In this document: one piece after another, positions 33,858 through 37,973 of the stretch
How the letters are laid out: each line of letters starts with the position of its first letter
Numbering within the stretch: position 1 is the first letter of the stretch
Virus record (IMG/VR): IMGVR_UViG_3300036770_003860
Coordinates: 1-37,973 of that record
Source of the DNA: a virus
Strand: one strand, 5' to 3'
Length of the DNA stretch: 37,973 bases
Made by a program: the position numbers and the translations under genes
The notes under the pieces: model-generated
Seen by the model: only the letters and a program-made list of their open reading frames with translations
Database searches by the model: none
What the model was told of the DNA's origin: nothing

Positions 33858-35870
33858 TTAAGCTGCGTTGCGGGTTTCGGTCGGCGGCAGCGACGGGCCA
33901 GCGGCCTCGATGCTGACGTTGCGGATTTCCGGCCGGTTGGCCGTGGTGACAAATTCAAGTTCGGCGTAGTGCGCCTTCTGCCGAATGGGCTGCTTCAGTG
34001 TGTAGTCCTCTGCCAAGCCGGACGTGTTGGTCTGCCCTGGCACCAGCGTAATTTCGCTGTCTGGGTTAATCATGTTGGCCTTGACCGTAATGCCCGCCGT
34101 ATCCGGCAGGACGACATCCGCCAGCGAGCGGACAAAGCGTTTGGTCGTCATGCTTCCCATGCCGTAGCGCCGCGTGCGGATGCGGCCCTCGACCGGCGCG
34201 ATCACATCGGCCTCGATGTCCGGCGCCTGATCTCCCTCCTCCAGCTCGTCCAGCAGCATGAGCTTGCCGGCGCGGTTGCTGATCAGGATGCGGCGGCGGT
34301 TGGCGATCTCGCTAACCAAGAAGTTCTGCACACCGAACCCGTAGATGTCCTGGCTCTCCCACTGCTCGTTGAGCTGGTTGTAGATAAAGACCCCGTCATT
34401 GTTCTTGGTCGCGTCGGCCAGCGGGACGGCGAGGTAGTAGCGGTTGTCGAAGTAAAGCGCCACGCTGTTGTGGATGAGGCTGGCATTGAGGTCTTCAAGC
34501 TGGTTGGCAATGGGGTCGCTGAGAGGCTTGGTCTCGCCCCGCAGCTTCAAGTCGAGGCGGCTGTCCAGCCGGTAAACCCCGGCGTCCGAGAGGAAGTAAA
34601 TGAACTGCCCCGCCGTGGCGATAGACCGGCGGGCGCTGCACCCAATCTCGTCGGTCAGCAGCTCCAGCTTGGTCACGGGCGTGTTGATCTCCACGGCGCT
34701 GCCATCGGTCGAGGCGAACTGATTGACCTGCGCCAGCCAGATTGACTTCCGGCAAAAGACGAGGAAGTTGTTCTCCACCCACGGATGCACCGCCACGATC
34801 TTGTCGTTGCCGCCCACACCCACGCGAAAAGATTGCCAGAATGGATCAAACACATCCGGGTCGAGGATGTCTGAGAGCATCACGTTCTGCTTGCCGTCCG
34901 GCACGATCAGCCGGTTGTTGATGTAAGATGCCCACGGCGCCGACCGCATGCGGCGGTAGGTGATGCCCACGTCGGGAATGCCAGCCGTGGTGCGCACGAA
35001 GCCCGTGGCCGGGTCGCCGTCCCAGTAGAGCGGCGGCTTGACCCGGCGCACCTTGATGTTGGCCGAGGCGTCCGGCGCCGTGCCGGTCGGGACGGCGATG
35101 GTAAAGCTATCAGTGGCGACCGTGGCGATGTTGTATTCGTGCCCGTCAAACGCCGCTGAGGCCGCCGAACCCTCGATCCGCACGCGACTGTCGGCGGTGT
35201 AGCCATGGCCGGTCACATTGACGGTGGCCACGGCGCCGAGCACCGTGATGCCCGAAGCATTGGTATACTTCTGCTCCCACCCTGGCTGCGAAGTGTCAGC
35301 CTCCCGCAGCAGGTAAAGCCGGTCAAACGCCTGCACCATGCTCACGCTGTCGGTCGGCTCAATCGTCTCGTCCGTTCCGCCGGACGGGTAGGACAGCGTG
35401 GCGGGCAAGAGGCTGACGATCAGCTCCTCATCGCTCTCAGTAATCAGGTTATCGGTGCCATCCACGGCCAGCACGCCGCTGGCCCAGGCCGCCGAGAATT
35501 GCAGGCTGCCGTCCGTCAGGTAGGTGAATGCCTTGTCGGGGCCGGCCAAGACCACGACCTCCATGCTGTTGACCTCGTCCGGCGAGCGCATCACCGCCGA
35601 GGCAAAGATGCCGCCGGTGTAGCTGCTTTTGATGACCGGCCCCGGATCAGTGAGGACAAAAGGAATTGTGAACGGCACCTCGCCGGGGCTGATGTCGTCG
35701 GCCAGCCGCTTGGCGCCCCGGCGCGTCACGGCCACGCCGCGATCCAATCGCATGTTCTCCGAGAGCTGGAGCATGCCGGCCGGCAACGCCACGGGGTTCA
35801 GCCGTGAAGCGTAGCCGATAAACCCGGCGTCTCCGTCTCGTAGAATTGGCGATTCGAGGGCCATGGGCAA
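33858..35870 (-). CDS. Large tail/nozzle-like structural protein (670 aa)
   Basis: A 670-residue, mostly beta protein. The N-terminus (LPAGMLQLSENMRLDRGVAV, then TRRGAKRL) is the pattern of podovirus tail proteins comparable to T7 gp12-type nozzles, and the body shows propeller-like blades (QFIYFLSDAGVYRLDSRLDL, FYEGD-like strands, NNFLVFCRKSIWLAQVNQF). It would form the tail tip below the portal. Start M1 at 35870 or the ATG two codons later. The gene starts right after the fibre-tip gene's stop. Confidence 0.75.
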   Translation of the reverse strand: MPMALESPILRDGDAGFIGYASRLNPVALPAGMLQLSENMRLDRGVAVTRRGAKRLADDISPGEVPFTIPFVLTDPGPVIKSSYTGGIFASAVMRSPDEVNSMEVVVLAGPDKAFTYLTDGSLQFSAAWASGVLAVDGTDNLITESDEELIVSLLPATLSYPSGGTDETIEPTDSVSMVQAFDRLYLLREADTSQPGWEQKYTNASGITVLGAVATVNVTGHGYTADSRVRIEGSAASAAFDGHEYNIATVATDSFTIAVPTGTAPDASANIKVRRVKPPLYWDGDPATGFVRTTAGIPDVGITYRRMRSAPWASYINNRLIVPDGKQNVMLSDILDPDVFDPFWQSFRVGVGGNDKIVAVHPWVENNFLVFCRKSIWLAQVNQFASTDGSAVEINTPVTKLELLTDEIGCSARRSIATAGQFIYFLSDAGVYRLDSRLDLKLRGETKPLSDPIANQLEDLNASLIHNSVALYFDNRYYLAVPLADATKNNDGVFIYNQLNEQWESQDIYGFGVQNFLVSEIANRRRILISNRAGKLMLLDELEEGDQAPDIEADVIAPVEGRIRTRRYGMGSMTTKRFVRSLADVVLPDTAGITVKANMINPDSEITLVPGQTNTSGLAEDYTLKQPIRQKAHYAELEFVTTANRPEIRNVSIEAAGPSLPPTETRNAA

Positions 35871-36221
35871 TTAGGTGGCGATCAGTCCGAGGGTGCGCAG
35901 CTTGCCGAGAAGATCGTTGAGCTGGGTAATGACGGTGGCGGCGTCGGTCGCATCGGCCACGGCCGCCGGCTGCACCACCGGGGTGGCATTCCAGAAGCCC
36001 AGCTTCTGCGTGGCGCCGGTGCCGATCTTGCTGCCGGTCGTGGTGCCGAGAACGATGTTGGCGGCGTCCGCCAGCGACTTGTTGTCGGTCAGCTCCCAGG
36101 CGGCGGCGGCCACGTTGGTCGCGGTGATCTTCTTGGTCACGCCGCCATCCGAAATGACAAACTCGTCTGCGGCATCCGGTGTCGCAGCGAGTGCGGTTAG
36201 TTGTGCGATTGTCTTGGCCAT
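35871..36221 (-). CDS. Small fibre/head-fibre tip protein (116 aa)
   Basis: A 116-residue protein with MAKTIAQLTALAATPDAADE at the start and LGFWNATPVVQPAAVADATD plus a short coiled end LNDLLGKLRTLGLIAT. This C-terminal module is one I associate with many phage fibre and head-fibre proteins, where a short coiled coil makes a trimer. It stands alone here, in the lysis-tail junction. Probably a virion surface trimer. Confidence 0.7.
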   Translation of the reverse strand: MAKTIAQLTALAATPDAADEFVISDGGVTKKITATNVAAAAWELTDNKSLADAANIVLGTTTGSKIGTGATQKLGFWNATPVVQPAAVADATDAATVITQLNDLLGKLRTLGLIAT

Positions 36222-36227
36222 AGTGTT

Positions 36228-36785
36228 TTAGGATTTGCTGGTGAGAACGTAAGAAAGGGTCTTGGCGTTGTTCCGCTTCATCTCGGACTCAACGAGCGTG
36301 ATGAACGCCGGCCATTGGGCGGGCGGCAGGACGGAACATCCTTCACTGCCTGGCCCTCTGGTGACGTGGCCGCCGCGATGCACGTTGATGCCAAACCAGC
36401 CGGTCTCTTCCTTGTCGTCGCGGACAACGGTGACCGGAGCTGCTTGGACCAAAGCGCGGTAAGGGTTGCCGCGCCGAATGCCATGAAGTCCGAGTTTGTA
36501 TTTCCAGACTCCTGGCTTGAGGACGGCATAGGGCTTGTTGATCTTGGGGTTTTTCCCGTAGCGGTCGGGATCGACCGAGGCATTGAAGGTGGCATGCACA
36601 TCGCCGCCGCTGCTGATGAGGATGAGGGCATCGTCGTAGATGCCGCGCGAGTTGCCGGGTCTTTTGTCGAGCTTGCTGTAGTAGCCGCGCACGCCGACCA
36701 GCACGACAGGATCGCTGACCTTGTGCTGCCGCAACAGCTCCGAGGTCGCTTCCTTCTTTTGCTTTGGGCGTGCGGCAGGGATCAT
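36228..36785 (-). CDS. L,D-transpeptidase-like (YkuD-type) lysis or peptidoglycan enzyme
   Basis: A 185-residue protein whose core GWFGINVHRGGHVTRGPGSE followed by GC matches the YkuD catalytic signature: H136 or H140, S147 and the nucleophile C150. YkuD enzymes act on peptidoglycan cross-links, so this is the best endolysin candidate in the lysis cassette (neighbours are a holin-like protein, a lipoprotein and small membrane proteins). No signal peptide is seen, so release by holin is expected. The start overlaps the upstream stop (TAATG). Confidence 0.75.
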   Translation of the reverse strand: MIPAARPKQKKEATSELLRQHKVSDPVVLVGVRGYYSKLDKRPGNSRGIYDDALILISSGGDVHATFNASVDPDRYGKNPKINKPYAVLKPGVWKYKLGLHGIRRGNPYRALVQAAPVTVVRDDKEETGWFGINVHRGGHVTRGPGSEGCSVLPPAQWPAFITLVESEMKRNNAKTLSYVLTSKS

Positions 36786-37132
36786 TAGCGTGTAGCGAGT
36801 TCAGCCGCAGCGGCCTCCACCGTCACGGGTCCGACATAGCCGTCCACCTTGAGATGCTGTCCACGGCCGTGCGTGTTGAGGAGTTGCTGAATCTGCGCGC
36901 CGTAGTCCTTGAGGATGTTCGCCGGCAGCTTCGTCACGATGATGTCGATGATGCCCCAGATGATTCCCGCAACGACCGCCTCGTTCAGACCCAAGGCGCG
37001 GACATCGAGACCGCTCTTAGTGGCGAGGTAGGTGAGGGCAGCGGCAGCAGCGGCCGTGACCAGCTTTTGCAGGATCGGCCCGCCGCGACTAAGCAGCAGG
37101 CGGACGAGTTGTTTTTCGAGGAACGCTTTCAT
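36785..37132 (-). CDS. Holin-like membrane protein with peptidoglycan-binding-like tail (115 aa)
   Basis: A 115-residue protein: an amphipathic N-terminus (MKAFLEKQLVRLLLSRGGPI), hydrophobic segments at about 20-37 (LVTAAAAAALTYLATKSG) and about 50-67 (EAVVAGIIWGIIDIIVTKL), then LNTHGRGQHLKVDGYVGPVT, similar to the last part of peptidoglycan-binding modules. The ATG at 37132 overlaps the lipoprotein stop by ATGA. The much longer upstream frame is not real, since it overlaps two genes. Probably a holin or lysis co-factor. Confidence 0.65.
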   Translation of the reverse strand: MKAFLEKQLVRLLLSRGGPILQKLVTAAAAAALTYLATKSGLDVRALGLNEAVVAGIIWGIIDIIVTKLPANILKDYGAQIQQLLNTHGRGQHLKVDGYVGPVTVEAAAAELATR

Positions 37133-37326
37133 TCGGGTTTTCTCCATTCTTTGAAGTCGCTGATCAGCTCGCCCACGTTCGGCACATAGGTGACCATGAT
37201 CTTGATTGAGCCCCAGTCGCCCGGCTCCGCGCTGCTCGTCTTGACCGGCGGCAACGGAAGCGTCACGCAGCCACCAAGCACAAGTGCGGCGGCCAGCGCG
37301 AAGGCGAACTGGGGACGACACGCCAT
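37129..37326 (-). CDS. Small lysis-region lipoprotein, possible o-spanin (65 aa)
   Basis: A 65-residue protein MACRPQFAFALAAALVLGGC: signal peptide and lipobox LGGC near residue 20, followed by a Pro-rich stretch (TLPLPPVK). Small outer-membrane lipoproteins beside holins are commonly o-spanins, but no separate i-spanin coiled-coil partner is evident. The start overlaps the upstream stop by one base (TAATG). It supports a Gram-negative host. Confidence 0.7.
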   Translation of the reverse strand: MACRPQFAFALAAALVLGGCVTLPLPPVKTSSAEPGDWGSIKIMVTYVPNVGELISDFKEWRKPE

Positions 37327-37499
37327 TACAGTCGGGCGTTGTTGTCCTTGGCCTGCACCAAACCCCAGCCGCTAAGAACGGCGGCGACAATCAAGCCGAT
37401 GTCCGGCAGGGCGTCCGTGGTGAGGTATTCTTTGGCTCCGGTCGCAATGGCAATGAGTATTGTCAAGATGCCGGTCGTCGTTGTTTTCCAGTTTCTCAT
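37326..37499 (-). CDS. Holin-like small membrane protein (57 aa)
   Basis: A 57-residue protein MRNWKTTTTGILTILIAIAT then GAKEYLTTDALPDIGLIVAA and a second hydrophobic part ending QAKDNNARL. The pattern NWKTT-hydrophobic-...-LPDxG-hydrophobic-KDNN is a recurrent small phage holin-like family. Two spans, both short. It is below usual ORF length limits. It lies one gene upstream of the lipoprotein in transcription order. Confidence 0.8.
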   Translation of the reverse strand: MRNWKTTTTGILTILIAIATGAKEYLTTDALPDIGLIVAAVLSGWGLVQAKDNNARL

Positions 37500-37500
37500 A

Positions 37501-37707
37501 TTATTTCTCTTTCTGTTGCTTTCTGCGGAGGTCGTGAAGGACCGAAATTAATGTGACTACACCGACCGCGAGACCGACGCACAGGCCGGCGACACGGAGG
37601 TAGACTTCAAGCTGCGCCACCAAGCTGACAGCGGCGCTGCCGATGGACGCAAACGTCCCCAGGGCGCCGCGCTCAACGGTCGAAAGGTGATTATGTAAAA
37701 GACTCAT
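37501..37707 (-). CDS. Membrane protein of the lysis region (68 aa)
   Basis: A 68-residue protein MSLLHNHLSTVERGALGTFA with one or two hydrophobic segments (about 18-33 and 37-57, including LRVAGLCVGLAVGVVTLISV) and a basic C-terminus RRKQQKEK. This layout suits a class II holin or antiholin. ATGA overlap with the upstream gene. With two further membrane proteins in the cassette, the assignment of the true holin is open. Confidence 0.65.
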   Translation of the reverse strand: MSLLHNHLSTVERGALGTFASIGSAAVSLVAQLEVYLRVAGLCVGLAVGVVTLISVLHDLRRKQQKEK

Positions 37708-37973
37708 TGCAGGTAATACGCTTCGCGGATTTCGCCACGGTGTCCGCGTTTAAGGTTAGCTTCCCACGCTTCCCAAAGAGCGTGGTCTTGGTCGGGCGAG
37801 GGTCCGGCAGTCAGCGGGATGGAGCCGAAGTTCTTGTCGTAGCTCCACTTCTTGCCGTAGGTGAAGATGGCGTAAGCATGCCCACGGCTGCGGCCATCTT
37901 CGTCCCAATGCACGACCAGCACCTTGGTCGGCACGCCGTTCTTTTCCATTGTCGTCTTGGCGGCGATCGCGGC
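37704..37973 (-). CDS. Transglutaminase-like protein, cut by the right edge
   Basis: The frame continues beyond the edge (AAIAAKTTMEKNGVPTKVLV). It contains VHWDEDGRSRGHAYAIFTYG and KKWSYDKNFGSIPL, with His in GHAY and Asp in SYD spaced like the His/Asp of transglutaminase-like cysteine peptidases. The expected Cys would lie upstream, outside the window. If the genome is circular, the missing start is the 17 codons at 1-51, giving a 106-residue protein without Cys, so either catalysis is lost or sequence is missing at the join. Confidence 0.55.
   Translation of the reverse strand, partial: AAIAAKTTMEKNGVPTKVLVVHWDEDGRSRGHAYAIFTYGKKWSYDKNFGSIPLTAGPSPDQDHALWEAWEANLKRGHRGEIREAYYLQ

Overview
The window reads as a complete or nearly complete genome of a temperate, tailed double-stranded DNA phage. 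The short-tail (podovirus-like) morphology is inferred: I see no sheath, no tape-measure gene and no baseplate, but a very large portal, a large ejection-type protein and S74-type virion proteins. The host is not identifiable. It is probably Gram-negative, because three lipobox-bearing proteins are encoded, and the attachment site copies half of a bacterial tRNA-Phe. Almost every gene lies on the minus strand in tightly overlapping (ATGA, GTGA, TAATG) operons. Only a four-gene block at 21035-22470 is on plus.

Reading in transcription order on minus: the early region runs from 20862 down to about 8212. It has an excisionase/AlpA-like HTH protein, small coupled genes, a lipoprotein, a GIY-YIG-type protein, an HTH protein and a lambda-O-like replication initiator whose linker is encoded by five palindromic iterons (probable origin, 16658-16755). 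Next come a PD-(D/E)XK endonuclease, a small-gene cluster with a tandem duplication (14698-15507), a DnaB-type helicase, a Hjc-like nuclease, a gp2.5-like SSB, a RecB/Cas4-like nuclease, a HELYH protein, microproteins and a PAPS-reductase-like PP-loop protein. The packaging/head region (8159 to 1) holds the large terminase, a 500-bp regulatory region with two promoter-like elements overlapped by palindromes, then scaffold, SU10-type capsid, decoration protein and portal. The right end (37973 to 23853) holds the lysis cassette, tail/fibre genes, ejection-type proteins and a 1950-residue polyvalent protein. It ends in a strong intrinsic terminator beside attP. The integrase gene lies across attP and converges on the plus-strand block.

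The two window edges join in frame (17 codons at the left edge, 8 codons plus the rest at the right edge). The gene order also makes sense if the ends are joined. The simplest reading is a circular or circularly permuted genome opened inside one virion gene.

The most interesting signal is a dispersed set of short arrays built on TGTTGGCA with an exact 10-bp period. They sit beside the starts of five genes: the excisionase-like gene, a plus-strand gene for a ribbon-helix-helix-like protein, the next plus gene, and two early minus genes. I infer that the ribbon-helix-helix-like protein (21035-21295) is the lysogeny regulator binding these helically phased arrays across the genome. Other points of interest are attP carrying the 5' half of tRNA-Phe, an integrase lacking the usual first catalytic arginine, and a duplication that left a fused remnant ORF.
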